64,000 nucleotides of DNA, taken from positions 2,611,501 to 2,675,500 of the forward strand of contig NZ_CP060139.1 of the NCBI RefSeq assembly GCF_014524565.1, read 5' to 3'. Position 1 is the first letter of the stretch; the number at the start of each line of letters is the position of its first letter. The notes under the pieces were generated by a model. That model saw nothing but the letters and a program-made list of their open reading frames with translations. It did not search any database and was not told the origin of the DNA. This document shows, piece after piece, positions 51,869 through 60,748 of this stretch. The translations under genes and the position numbers were made by a program. Source of the stretch: Croceimicrobium hydrocarbonivorans (GTDB lineage Bacteria > Bacteroidota > Bacteroidia > Flavobacteriales > Schleiferiaceae).

Positions 51869-53206
51869 TTGGACCCCGAACCGTCGAGTTTACTTTTCCT
51901 TAGCGATATCCTTCAACCCTTTACCTTGGACCTGCTCTTTCCGCTGGTTCTGCTTTTAATCCTGCTTTTAGGTTCCGCCCTCGTAAGTGGCTCCGAAGTA
52001 GCATTTTTTTCGATCACTCCACGCGATATTGACGAACTTAAGGATCGCAAGCATCCCCGCCTAGATACGCTTATCGAATTACTGGATCACCCCAAAACCT
52101 TATTGGCGACCATCCTCATTGCGAATAATTTCATCAATGTGGGAATTGTTATCCTCTCCAAGTTTTTGAGCGATGCCCTGTTTGATTTTAGTGCCAATGA
52201 GCAATTAGGACTGATCTTTCAAATCGGTATAATCACCTTTTTAATTTTATTGTTTGGGGAGGTTTTACCTAAGGTTTACGCTACCAAGAACAGCACGAGC
52301 TTCGGCTTAATTATGTGCGGACCGATGTTTATCATGCGTAGATTATTCCGCCCGGTAAGTATTCTTTTGGTGCGCTCTACAGGCTTTTTCGAAAAGCGCT
52401 TGCAAACCCGTTCCGAAGCTTTGTCGGTAGATGATTTAAGCCAGGCGCTGGAGATTACTAGTAATGATGAAAGCCCCCAAGAAGAGCAAAAGATTTTGGA
52501 AGGCATCGTGAAATTCGGTTCTACCAATGTAAAGCAGATTATGAAACCTCGGATGGATGTGGTTTCCCTCGATCAAAGCTCTACCTATCCGCAAGTGATG
52601 GAGGTGATTTTGAGCAGTGGCTTTTCAAGGATTCCGATTTATGAAGAAAGCTTCGATCAGGTAAAGGGTATACTCTACATCAAGGATTTGCTTTCTCATA
52701 TTGAAGCGGGGGACGATTTTCAATGGCAAAGCCTTTTACGCGAACCTTTCTTTGTGCCGGAGAATAAAAAGATCGACGACCTTTTGCGTGAGTTCCAGGA
52801 TCGTAAAATCCACTTGGCTATTGTAGTAGATGAATATGGGGGTACCTCGGGTATTGTTACCCTGGAAGATATTATTGAAGAAATTGTAGGAGAAATTAGC
52901 GATGAATTTGATGAGGAGGAACTCTTTTACTCCAAGCTCGATGATCGCAATTATGTATTCGAAGCGAAGATTCACCTTACCGACTTCTTTAAAGTGATCG
53001 GTGCGGTAGAAAGTGATTTCGAAGACTTTTTGGATGAGGCCGAAACCTTGGCCGGTCTGCTCTTGGAAGTAGCCGGTAAGTTCCCTGAGAAAAACGAGGA
53101 GATCGACTACAAGCATTATCGCTTTAAAGTAGAAAGCCTGGATGGTCGACGCATGAAACGTATCAAGGTAAGCTTGATGGAAAAGCATGGAGATGAGGAA
53201 GCTTAA
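51869..53206 (+). CDS. gldE: Gliding motility-associated protein GldE
   Basis: A 445-residue membrane protein of the CorC/HlyC (DUF21-CBS) group. An N-terminal membrane domain (LLLILLLGSALVSGSEVAFFSIT, then helices to residue 180) is followed by two CBS domains (IMKPRMDVVSLD ... GFSRIPIYEE and KIHLAIVVDEYGGTSGIVTLEDI) and a CorC_HlyC domain at the C-terminus. The start TTG gives MDPEPSSLLF. Position directly before gldD, after ssb, identifies it as GldE, which supports GldD and the T9SS gliding machinery. The gldD start overlaps it by 20 bp. Confidence 0.9.
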   Translation: MDPEPSSLLFLSDILQPFTLDLLFPLVLLLILLLGSALVSGSEVAFFSITPRDIDELKDRKHPRLDTLIELLDHPKTLLATILIANNFINVGIVILSKFLSDALFDFSANEQLGLIFQIGIITFLILLFGEVLPKVYATKNSTSFGLIMCGPMFIMRRLFRPVSILLVRSTGFFEKRLQTRSEALSVDDLSQALEITSNDESPQEEQKILEGIVKFGSTNVKQIMKPRMDVVSLDQSSTYPQVMEVILSSGFSRIPIYEESFDQVKGILYIKDLLSHIEAGDDFQWQSLLREPFFVPENKKIDDLLREFQDRKIHLAIVVDEYGGTSGIVTLEDIIEEIVGEISDEFDEEELFYSKLDDRNYVFEAKIHLTDFFKVIGAVESDFEDFLDEAETLAGLLLEVAGKFPEKNEEIDYKHYRFKVESLDGRRMKRIKVSLMEKHGDEEA

Positions 53207-53753
53207 GCTGATTCTTTTAAGTGCCCTGTTTTTAGGAGCGTGCGAAGGTGATTATACTCCTAAGCCCAAAGGCTATTTCCGTATCGATATGCCGGCAACA
53301 GTGTATCAGGAATTTAAGAGTGATTGCCCATTTCATTTCGATTATAATAAGGTAGCGACCCTGAAGGATAAAGGTCGTTGCTGGTATGATATTAAATACC
53401 CAAGGCTAAAAGCCACTTTGCAATTAACCTATCGCCAGGTAACTGAAGATAATTTGGATACCTTGCTTTATGAAGGTCATGAGTTGGCCTATAAGCATAC
53501 TGTAAAGGCCGATGGGATTGATGAGAAACTCTATATCGATGAGCAAAAAAGAGTCTATGGTTTGCTCTATCAGCTCAAAGGTGATGCTGCTACCAGTATG
53601 CAGTTTTTCATGACCGACAGTACTGATCATTTTCTTCGCGGCGTACTCTATTATTATGCCAGTCCCAATGCTGATTCCCTAAAACCGGTGAACGATTTTA
53701 TGCGGGGCGAAATGATTCGTATGATTGAAAGTCTCGAATGGGAAAACTCATAA
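53187..53753 (+). CDS. gldD: Gliding motility lipoprotein GldD
   Basis: A 188-residue lipoprotein needed for gliding and type IX secretion in flavobacteria. The signal ends in SALFLGAC, with lipidated Cys. Family features include YTPKPKGYFRIDMP, CPFHFDYNK, WYDIKYPRLKATLQLTY and a C-terminal PVNDFMRGEMIRMIESLEW. ATG at 53187 or 53193 can serve; both overlap gldE. Order mutY-ssb-gldE-gldD is conserved in the phylum. Its 3' end overlaps the DUF2007 gene by 16 bp. Confidence 0.93.
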   Translation: MEMRKLKLILLSALFLGACEGDYTPKPKGYFRIDMPATVYQEFKSDCPFHFDYNKVATLKDKGRCWYDIKYPRLKATLQLTYRQVTEDNLDTLLYEGHELAYKHTVKADGIDEKLYIDEQKRVYGLLYQLKGDAATSMQFFMTDSTDHFLRGVLYYYASPNADSLKPVNDFMRGEMIRMIESLEWENS

Positions 53754-53968
53754 GTATAGCGGAATTCGATGCGGTAAACGAAGCCTATGTGCTTAAAAGC
53801 CGATTGGAATCAGAAGGAATATCTTGCTTCCTGACCAATGAAAATCTCAATAGCGTTTTACCAGGAATTGGCTTCACCAAGGTGGTATTGCAAGTGCCGC
53901 TGGAGGATAGCATTCGCGCTTTGGATATCCTTTACGAAAACCCCAGCGGAAACCCTATTAGCTTATAG
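53738..53968 (+). CDS. DUF2007-family small protein
   Basis: A 76-residue protein that reads like a DUF2007 (putative signal-transducing, GlnB-like) domain: SIAEFDAVNEAYVLKSRLESEGISCFLTNENLNSVLPG and a C-terminal VPLEDSIRALDIL. It starts inside gldD, indicating translational coupling, and converges on ctaA with an 11-bp overlap. The function of the family is not established. Confidence 0.8.
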   Translation: MGKLISIAEFDAVNEAYVLKSRLESEGISCFLTNENLNSVLPGIGFTKVVLQVPLEDSIRALDILYENPSGNPISL

Positions 53969-54995
53969 GAATTACCCTTCGGCTGCCATTGAGAATCATT
54001 TTGATGATGGCGTGGCTTTGCAAAGCGAAGAGGATAGATCCCAATAAAAGATGTACTGGCTGTGCGAAATAGGGCATGTCGAAATAAGCCAAAATAATTC
54101 CCGCGAGTATTTCCAACACAAGCACTAGTAAAACGGCATTCCATTGCCAGTAGCCCAATTGCAGTTTGCGGTTTTGTTGCCAGAGCCAGAGGTTTAGGGC
54201 TAATATTAAAATGGAGAAGCTTCGGTGTACATAAAAGACCAAATCCATATTATTCATCCATTCAGTACGGGCCAGACCATTTTGTTGCAGGGTATCAATA
54301 GTTTCCCGAACCTGAGTACCTAGGCCAATCTGAATCAAAGTTAGGATTAAGGCCAGAAGGCTCCATTTTTTGAAATTAGGAGTGTAGGCCGATGCTGAGT
54401 TTTCCTCTCTTTCCAATAAGCCATTAAATACTAGAAGGATGGCAACTATCAGCAGGGCACCAATCATGTGGATGGTGATGCTACCCGGGATTAAATTTCC
54501 ATCTACCACCAATTTGCCCAACCAGGCCTCGAAACCCAGCATAAAGAGACCTGCTCCAGATAGCAGCGTATACCACCAATTCTGGCGAATCAGCGCCAAG
54601 GTTAATACAAACATAAGAAGCATTGGTAAGCCTGATAGGGCACCGATTAATCGGTTGATGTACTCAATCCAGGTGTGAGTAGGATTAAACAGAGCGTAAT
54701 CATGACGGGTGTATTTCGCCCAGTTCTCAGGATTGTATTCGCTTCCGGAAGTGAAATCCTCCAAGGCATAATAGAGGGCTTCATCCTTAATAATGATCTG
54801 CTTTTTATTGAAGTGGCTATCCGCTTTCCAATCGAGTTGACTGCGTTCTGTGGGTGGAATTAAATGACCAAAACACTTAGGCCAATCGGGGCATCCCATA
54901 CCTGAACCGCTCATTCGCACTACGGAACCAGCGATGATTACCAGAAAGATCAGAACAATTTCGATCCGCGACAGAATTAACAACCACTTTTTCAT
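53958..54995 (-). CDS. ctaA: Heme A synthase (COX15/CtaA)
   Basis: A 345-residue eight-helix membrane enzyme that oxidises the C8 methyl of heme O to make heme A for aa3-type cytochrome oxidase. It has VIIAGSVVRMSGSGMGCPDWPKCFG at the start and HTWIEYINRLIGALSGLPM, with a conserved His. The second half has TIHMIGALLIVAIL and VHRSFSILILALN, which hold the second heme-ligand histidines. The gene ends in the DUF2007 gene. It implies aerobic respiration with heme A. Confidence 0.93.
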   Translation of the reverse strand: MKKWLLILSRIEIVLIFLVIIAGSVVRMSGSGMGCPDWPKCFGHLIPPTERSQLDWKADSHFNKKQIIIKDEALYYALEDFTSGSEYNPENWAKYTRHDYALFNPTHTWIEYINRLIGALSGLPMLLMFVLTLALIRQNWWYTLLSGAGLFMLGFEAWLGKLVVDGNLIPGSITIHMIGALLIVAILLVFNGLLEREENSASAYTPNFKKWSLLALILTLIQIGLGTQVRETIDTLQQNGLARTEWMNNMDLVFYVHRSFSILILALNLWLWQQNRKLQLGYWQWNAVLLVLVLEILAGIILAYFDMPYFAQPVHLLLGSILFALQSHAIIKMILNGSRRVIPIS

Positions 54996-54999
54996 GCCG

Positions 55000-55007
55000 C
55001 AAATTTA
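55000..55007 (-). promoter_or_regulatory. Candidate -7 box of ctaA
   Basis: CAAATTTA reads TAAATTTG on minus, a TAnnTTTG match only 4 bp before the ATG, giving a very short leader. A CAAA lies 26 bases beyond it, longer than the usual spacing. Confidence 0.4.
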
Positions 55008-55033
55008 AGCCATGATTGTAGATAGAAGGATTC

Positions 55034-55061
55034 CAAAATAAAAGTGCTCCCGAAGGAGCGC
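55034..55061 (-). terminator. Terminator of the 398-aa kelch gene
   Basis: Stem GTGCTCC (55044-55050) / GGAGCGC (55055-55061), with one mismatch and a CGAA loop, beside an A-rich stretch (55035-55043) reading as U on minus. Confidence 0.6.
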
Positions 55062-55065
55062 CTGT

Positions 55066-56262
55066 TTATTTTTTCCAGAATTTTTCGCGGTGTATTTGAC
55101 CTTTATCATCTCGAATTTCGAGGATGTAAATCGCTGGAGGGAGCTCGCTGAAATCGATCTCACCAGGAGCTTGAGGCCAGCCTTGTAGCAGTTGCCCTTG
55201 TAGATTGTAGAGCTTTAATTCATTTTCAATCCATTCCGGATTAATGCGAATGAGACCTCTACTGGGGTTGGGGTAAAAGAGGGAAGCATTTTGCTTTAGC
55301 TCAGTGAGGCCTATTCCATTGGTATTAAAAAAGTACTTGTACATGTCGGTTGGGAAGGTCGAATTGGCTCGATCGAAACCACCAAAGAAATAAAGGGTGT
55401 CGCCAATAACAAAAGACCCGGGAGCCCAACGGCTAAAGCCAGGATGTGGATCTAGTTCGGTCCAGGTATCAGTACTAGACTCATATTGCCACATTTCGCC
55501 TGTTCCCATGAAACTGTGATTGTCGCCATCACCGCTGAGCACATAGCCATAGCCTGCATGGTCGAACTGGGTTCCGGCAACTCTTGCTTCGCCTGGGAAA
55601 TTGCTCATGCTCTGCCAGTTCATGTTCACCGTATCAAAGCGATACCAATCACCAAAAATGAAATTGCCTCCATGGCCCATTCCGGCATAAACCTCACCAT
55701 TGGTTGCAAACATAAATGGATGATGGCGGGCAGGCCCGGGAATATCGGGTAATTGGGTCCAGGTGTCGGTGGGGATATCGTAGACCCAAAAATCTTTGAG
55801 GTCCCCAGTATTATCATTACCTAAGCCCAGGTAAATTTTATCGTTGGCAGCCATAAGGGCTGGATGGCGACGACCCACACAGCCGCAATCTGCTAATTGG
55901 GTCCATTGATTATTGCTGGTGTCGAAGCGCCAGAGGTCTTTGAAATACTGACTGCTGCTGGCTCCAAATCCTAAATAGCCATAGCCTTTATAGCTAAGGC
56001 CAATAGCGAAACCGCGGGCCCCTCCTGGGAAATCCGGCAGGGTAGACCAGGTATCAGTAAGCGGATTGTAGCGATTGGCATTATCGGTTTCTACGCCAAA
56101 GCTGGAAACTCCGGTTACAGAATAACCGTAATCGCCAATGGCAAAGGTTACGGGGTGGTGGATACCATCGGGAATGCCACTAAGCGTTTCCCAGGTTTGA
56201 CTCTGCGCGAGCAGGCCTGCAGAATAAAGTAGTGCTAAAAATAGAGTAGTGGTGTTTTTCAT
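55066..56262 (-). CDS. Kelch-repeat secreted protein with T9SS sorting domain
   Basis: A 398-residue exported protein. Signal peptide (MKNTTTLFLALLYSAGLLAQ), then six or so kelch blades (WETLSGIPDG, NRYNPLTDTWSTLPDFPGGARGFAI, WRFDTSNNQWTQLADCG, WVYDIPTDTWTQLPDI) forming one beta-propeller. A final 80-residue type A T9SS domain starts at LFYPNPSRGLIRI and ends LEIRDDKGQIHREKFWKK. It is smaller than the kelch protein at 19720-24159 and likely also surface-displayed or released. Ligand unknown. Confidence 0.87.
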   Translation of the reverse strand: MKNTTTLFLALLYSAGLLAQSQTWETLSGIPDGIHHPVTFAIGDYGYSVTGVSSFGVETDNANRYNPLTDTWSTLPDFPGGARGFAIGLSYKGYGYLGFGASSSQYFKDLWRFDTSNNQWTQLADCGCVGRRHPALMAANDKIYLGLGNDNTGDLKDFWVYDIPTDTWTQLPDIPGPARHHPFMFATNGEVYAGMGHGGNFIFGDWYRFDTVNMNWQSMSNFPGEARVAGTQFDHAGYGYVLSGDGDNHSFMGTGEMWQYESSTDTWTELDPHPGFSRWAPGSFVIGDTLYFFGGFDRANSTFPTDMYKYFFNTNGIGLTELKQNASLFYPNPSRGLIRINPEWIENELKLYNLQGQLLQGWPQAPGEIDFSELPPAIYILEIRDDKGQIHREKFWKK

Positions 56263-56370
56263 GAAATCTTAAACTTTTGGAATAGGGAAAGGTTCGAAAA
56301 TAGGACCCAAAGGCTCTGCTTCCAAATAAGTTGATTGATAGCTAAGTCTTTAGCAAGAATTGCCAGAATG

Positions 56371-56397
56371 AAAAAAGCCGGCGCTATGGCCGGCTTT
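56371..56397 (-). terminator. Terminator of the TonB receptor gene
   Basis: A perfect 9-bp stem AAAGCCGGC/GCCGGCTTT with a 6-base loop and a run of A reading as U on minus, 22 bp beyond the stop codon. Confidence 0.88.
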
Positions 56398-56418
56398 CGA
56401 AATTTAGTCTGCGGTCAC

Positions 56419-58830
56419 TTAAAAGTGAAAGCGTGCTGCTAAAATGAAATTGCGTCCCGCAGCCACTAAACCACTGCTGTAGGGACGGTATCGTTGATCG
56501 GTAATATTCTCAATTCCGGCACTGATGGTCCAGGCTTCATTAAGCTGGTAGCTCGATTTGAAGTTGAGGGTATACCAACCGGGTGAGTAGGCATTGCCAT
56601 CGGCATCGGTTTGGTAGAGGTAGCCTTTCCCAGCTTCTTCGAAGTTGAGGTTTTCAGCACTCACTTCGCCAGAAACCTGAACATTGGCTTCCAATCGTAA
56701 ACCTTTATTCTCAAACTGAATACGACTTACTCCAAACCAAGGGGCGGCATGACGAGAAGGTCCAACCACTCCATCCTGATCTTCCTCTTCTCCTTTTTGC
56801 CAGTTAAACTGATTTCGCCAGAACCAAGTCTGATTGTAGTTCCAATCTAAACCGATTTGCACACCATATACTTGAGCTCGGGCTGCATTCTGAACGGCAT
56901 GAATTTCACTCAATTCACCATCGTAAAAGAGGCTGCTTTGTCCGTTTATAGTGTAAGGCCGGCGCACCATAGCTTGATCTAAATAGGTGTAATAAGCACT
57001 AGCATCCAGTTTAATGCTTTCCCATAAATGGGTGGCAGCACCAAACTCGGCATTGTAGGCATATTCGGCTTTAAGGTCAGGGTTTGGAACCACCACAATG
57101 GCATCGCCCGAATCGAAGATCTTGCCAATATCATCCACATTAGGAGCCCGGAAAGCGGTTCCCAGATTTAAGCGCCATTTCCAATTCTCGGTAGGGCGGA
57201 ATACAAAACCTAAGCTCCCTGTAAGATTACCAGTGTTAATCTCCGCAGTAGAGAAGGGGAGCGGATAATAGGCTAGGTTGTCGCTAAAATCACTGTTAAT
57301 GATAAAGTGATTGTAACGCAATCCTAATTGAGTGGTGAACTTTTGGCTCAGCTCCCATTCATGGTTTAGATAGGCAGCATAGCTCGACCAATCCGACTGA
57401 GGATAACGGGAAGCAGCATTGCTTATATCTCCACTTACAATATCCTCTGTTGTGCCAGTAGAGCGTACATCATTGCGAATAGCTTCAACACCGTAAAAGA
57501 GCTTATGAGATTCGGAAATGCGCTTTTGCAGATCTAAATTGAAGGAAAGGGCCTGCACATCTTCAAAGCGATGATTGAGATCCGTGCTGCCGAAATCGCG
57601 ATCATGACGACTTTCTTCAAATACCTGTGAAGCGACTCTTAAAGTAGCGCCATCAAATAGCAGACTGGATTTGCGATAGTTTACTTCGAACTTATTCATG
57701 GCCCAAACCTGTGGCCCGTAATACCATTCGGCGGCACGAGGTAAACCTCCTCGCGTACGAATAAGGCGATCATAACGATCGTAGTTTCCGGTACGAGAAT
57801 ACATAAAGCTGTATTCGAAATCCAAATGGTTGCTGGGGCGATAACGTAGCTTCTGTAGAGTATGAAATTGCTCGAAGCCAGTATTTAGCTGCAAGGTAGG
57901 ATCGGTATTGCGGATTACCACATCTTGGCTATCGATGCGCTGCACCGAATAAGGTCGTAGCAATTCATCCGAACCCTGCGAACCCATGCGTAAATCACCA
58001 TAGCGATTGTAGCTAAAGCTTCCGCGCCAAGCCAGCTTTTCACTACCTACATTATAATCCACATGCTGAGTCAATTCTTGATTAGCGGAGGAATAGCGAC
58101 TGTAGGCGGATCCGTAAACTAGCAGGGCGGTATCGGTGCTGAATTCAGGGCGAAGGGTATTGAAACTCATCACCCCTCCAATAGCATCTGAGCCATAGAT
58201 TACCGATGCCGGACCAAAGAACACTTCACTGCGATCAATGGCAAATGGGTCCAATGAAATTACCTGTTGCAGGTTACCCGCCCTAAAAATGGCATTGTTC
58301 ATCCGGATGCCATCTACGGCGATTAAGAGTCGATTGGTAGCAAAGCCTCTAATCATTGGACTACCGCCACCTTGTTGACTTTTTTGGATAAATACTTCGC
58401 CACTCTGGCCGAGTAAATCTGCAGCAGTTTGGGGACTTTGGAAATAGATTTCCCTACTTTTTATACTGCTGATATGATAGGGAAGCTCCCTTGAGGACTG
58501 GCTCCAACGAGAGGCTGATATTACCACCTGATCCAAGGCCATGGGCTTAGGACTGAGTTTAACCAGAAATCCTAAAGCCTGAATTTCCTGGTAGCTTAAA
58601 GTCTTTTGGTGATAACCGAGCGCGCTAATGCTAATTTCTCTTCCTTCAAAAACAGAGATGTCTACCATTCCTTGATCATCCGTGTAAAGAGGCAGTAAAT
58701 GTTCGGCGCGAATACGCAGGGTGGCATGTTCAATAGCTTCGCCTTCAACGGCGTCTACCACCTTTAAAGTTTGCGCAAAAAGAGCGTTTCCGGCTATAAT
58801 CGCTATAACCAGGCTCCATATTTTTTTCAT
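56419..58830 (-). CDS. TonB-dependent receptor, heme/siderophore type
   Basis: An 803-residue outer-membrane receptor. After the signal peptide comes a carboxypeptidase-like domain (residues 20-110), then a plug with VVISASRWSQS, SQQGGGSPMIRGFATNRLLIAVDGIRMNNAIFR and SVIYGSDAIGGVMSF. This plug is characteristic of the hemin/hemoglobin/transferrin receptor family. The barrel ends in a terminal Phe (ARFHF). It is co-transcribed with the small gene 21 bp upstream. Heme or another metal complex is the inferred cargo. Confidence 0.85.
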   Translation of the reverse strand: MKKIWSLVIAIIAGNALFAQTLKVVDAVEGEAIEHATLRIRAEHLLPLYTDDQGMVDISVFEGREISISALGYHQKTLSYQEIQALGFLVKLSPKPMALDQVVISASRWSQSSRELPYHISSIKSREIYFQSPQTAADLLGQSGEVFIQKSQQGGGSPMIRGFATNRLLIAVDGIRMNNAIFRAGNLQQVISLDPFAIDRSEVFFGPASVIYGSDAIGGVMSFNTLRPEFSTDTALLVYGSAYSRYSSANQELTQHVDYNVGSEKLAWRGSFSYNRYGDLRMGSQGSDELLRPYSVQRIDSQDVVIRNTDPTLQLNTGFEQFHTLQKLRYRPSNHLDFEYSFMYSRTGNYDRYDRLIRTRGGLPRAAEWYYGPQVWAMNKFEVNYRKSSLLFDGATLRVASQVFEESRHDRDFGSTDLNHRFEDVQALSFNLDLQKRISESHKLFYGVEAIRNDVRSTGTTEDIVSGDISNAASRYPQSDWSSYAAYLNHEWELSQKFTTQLGLRYNHFIINSDFSDNLAYYPLPFSTAEINTGNLTGSLGFVFRPTENWKWRLNLGTAFRAPNVDDIGKIFDSGDAIVVVPNPDLKAEYAYNAEFGAATHLWESIKLDASAYYTYLDQAMVRRPYTINGQSSLFYDGELSEIHAVQNAARAQVYGVQIGLDWNYNQTWFWRNQFNWQKGEEEDQDGVVGPSRHAAPWFGVSRIQFENKGLRLEANVQVSGEVSAENLNFEEAGKGYLYQTDADGNAYSPGWYTLNFKSSYQLNEAWTISAGIENITDQRYRPYSSGLVAAGRNFILAARFHF

Positions 58831-58851
58831 GATTTATTAATTAAGGATTAT

Positions 58852-59400
58852 TCAAAAATTGACGGAGGTGAATAATCCCAATCGGGGAGGGGGGCTTAAA
58901 CTTAGTAGATGTGCGCTACTCTCTGGATTGATCCAGTGATCTACATGAAAGTCATATTCGGCGAAAGCCGTCCAAGCCGAAGGCCAGTCCAGAAAGAAAT
59001 TTTTAAAGTGGTCGATTAAGGCTATGGGGCAATCCTCTTGTTGCGGGGGATGTTTCTGTAGCAATTGATGAAAGCGACGTTTCAGTTCACTTTCCTCTTC
59101 ATCCAGCCAGGCCATTAATTTGATACGCCCTTCCTTTACCTCCAAAGCGATGAGGTCGTATTTATGATCTTGCCAGAAAAATTCAGTTGCATTATCCCAG
59201 TCGAGATTTTGATACTCCAGAGCTTCCAATAGAAATACCGTGCATTCCGATTCGGGAATCCCGCTTTTAAAACGAGCTTTTAGCTCCTTCCTCAGTTCTA
59301 AGCTGCGCCAGGAAAATAGGCTCAGATTTAAAACAGAGGGGAGTATCAGGCTGAAAATCAGACTGGAGATGCCTAAATATTTAAGGAAGTATCGATACAT
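58852..59400 (-). CDS. Uncharacterised partner of the TonB receptor
   Basis: About 182 residues from ATG 59400, which is supported by a full promoter 9 bp upstream (the frame itself extends 22 codons further). A single N-terminal membrane segment (LGISSLIFSLILPSVLNLSLF) is followed by an extracytoplasmic domain with LDWDNATEFFWQDHKYDLIALE, LMAWLDEEESELKRRFHQLL and a His/Trp-rich late part (FAEYDFHVDHWINPES). The EFxWxxxxYDVI-type block is seen in small hypothetical proteins encoded beside TonB receptors. No function is known; metal binding is a guess from its His and acidic residues. Confidence 0.6.
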   Translation of the reverse strand: MYRYFLKYLGISSLIFSLILPSVLNLSLFSWRSLELRKELKARFKSGIPESECTVFLLEALEYQNLDWDNATEFFWQDHKYDLIALEVKEGRIKLMAWLDEEESELKRRFHQLLQKHPPQQEDCPIALIDHFKNFFLDWPSAWTAFAEYDFHVDHWINPESSAHLLSLSPPPRLGLFTSVNF

Positions 59401-59409
59401 TCTATCTGG

Positions 59410-59440
59410 CAAATATAGCGGGGTCTGCGGCGCTAACAAA
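59410..59440 (-). promoter_or_regulatory. Promoter of the TonB-receptor operon
   Basis: On minus, TTTG (59440-59437), 19 bases, then TATATTTG (59417-59410), a full match to both Bacteroidota boxes and spacing. It overlaps the start of the divergent EamA gene, so the two genes may be coordinated. Confidence 0.65.
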
Positions 59441-59444
59441 TAGA

Positions 59445-59452
59445 TACATTTG
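59445..59452 (+). promoter_or_regulatory. -7 box of the EamA transporter gene
   Basis: TACATTTG matches TAnnTTTG only 4 bp before the GTG at 59457, so the mRNA would be essentially leaderless unless the real start is the ATG at 59496. No -33 box is seen; it overlaps the divergent promoter. Confidence 0.4.
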
Positions 59453-59456
59453 CGGC

Positions 59457-60380
59457 GTGAAAACACCGAAGATAAATCCTGCTCTGGCCTGGGCCATGTT
59501 TGTTTTGCTAGCCTTAATTTGGGGTAGCTCTTTTATCCTGATGAAGCGTGGTTTGGAGAGCTTCGATTTTGCGCAAATTGGCATGCTGCGGATCGCCACG
59601 GCTTGGATTTTCACGGTGATTATTGCCTTCCGAAAGTTCAAGTTTTGGAAGAAGGTAGATACTATGCCTTCGGCCATTGTGGGCTATTTCGGGAATGCCA
59701 TCCCCTATATTCTTTTTCCCTTGGCGGTAACTCGATTGGATTCTTCCCTGGTAGGAATCTTAAATTCTTTGGTGCCACTTTTCACCTTAATCATTGGCTT
59801 GATCTGGTTTGGAGTACGCGTGCGCTGGATTGGTGTAACAGGAATAATCCTCGGTTTTGCCGGGGCACTATGGTTATTATTGCCCGGTCTTCAAATAGAT
59901 GCTGATAAACTAGGTTTTGGTATTTATCCCATTATAGCCACGGTATGCTATGCTTTGAGTATCAATACCATTAATTCTAAATTGAAGGATTTAGACTCAT
60001 TGTCCATCACCCTATTTAGTACTAGCACTGTCGGACCTTTGGCCTTGATCTATGTGTTTAGTACCGACTTTCTGGAGATCATGCAAACGAATCCTAATGC
60101 CTGGCTTAATTTGGGTTATATCTCTATTATGGGTATTGTGGGAACCAGCTTAGCGGTAATTCTCTTTAATTATCTCATTAAGGGGACCAGCTCTCTTTTT
60201 GCAGCTAGTGTTACTTATGCTATTCCATTGGTAGCTCTACTTTGGGGTATTTGGGATGGTGAAGATGTAGGTCCTGAACATTTGGTAGGTATGCTCCTGA
60301 TTTTAGCCGGGGTTTATTTAGTAAACTTCAAAGGTTCACCGGCCGATCGTATTCGTAAACGTTTGGCGAAAGCAAGGTAG
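59457..60380 (+). CDS. EamA/DMT-family transporter
   Basis: A 307-residue inner-membrane protein with ten helices in two EamA repeats. The first starts FVLLALIWGSSFILMKRGLESF; the first repeat ends near GLIWFGVRVRWIGVTGIILGFAGALWLLLPG, and the second ends PEHLVGMLLILAGVYLVNF. These carry amino acids, nucleosides or other metabolites, usually exporting; substrate unknown. The GTG start is used because TM1 begins properly; an internal ATG at 59496 is an alternative. Confidence 0.85.
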   Translation: MKTPKINPALAWAMFVLLALIWGSSFILMKRGLESFDFAQIGMLRIATAWIFTVIIAFRKFKFWKKVDTMPSAIVGYFGNAIPYILFPLAVTRLDSSLVGILNSLVPLFTLIIGLIWFGVRVRWIGVTGIILGFAGALWLLLPGLQIDADKLGFGIYPIIATVCYALSINTINSKLKDLDSLSITLFSTSTVGPLALIYVFSTDFLEIMQTNPNAWLNLGYISIMGIVGTSLAVILFNYLIKGTSSLFAASVTYAIPLVALLWGIWDGEDVGPEHLVGMLLILAGVYLVNFKGSPADRIRKRLAKAR

Positions 60381-60511
60381 TTTCGAGGAAGGCCTACTCA
60401 AAACACAGATTATTTCAGTTTAAGACTTTTCATTAATACTCGGAGGAAGATTGTTTTCGCCTTGGGTACATGGTTTATTAAAGGGATAAATGAATTTCAG
60501 ATGTTCCTTAG

Positions 60512-60748
60512 TCTAATCCAAATCCGGCTCAAACGCTTTGTACGGTTGAATATCTTGCTGAAGGAGCTCAAAATGCAAGTTTATTAATCGTTAATGCGAG
60601 TAGTGGCAGCACGGCTTTGAGTTTAAACTTGAATCCAATGGCAAGCGCTGTAGATTTGGTTACAACTGGCATGGCTGTTGGGAATTATTTAGTTGTTTTA
60701 ATTTGTGATGGTCAGATTGCTGATTCTTACAACCTTCAAATTCAATAG
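60512..60748 (+). pseudogene. Remnant of a T9SS-type C-terminal domain
   Basis: A 78-codon open stretch with no usable start codon, closed by a stop just upstream (60509-60511). It reads NPNPAQTLCTVEYLAEG, then a beta-sandwich middle (ASLLIVNASSG), and ends GNYLVVLICDGQIADSY before NLQIQ and a stop. The opening PNPA, the hydrophobic strands and the LxxDGQ...xxL end match C-terminal sorting domains of exported Bacteroidota proteins. It is likely the tail of a lost gene. It ends directly before the RCC1 gene ATG. Confidence 0.55.
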
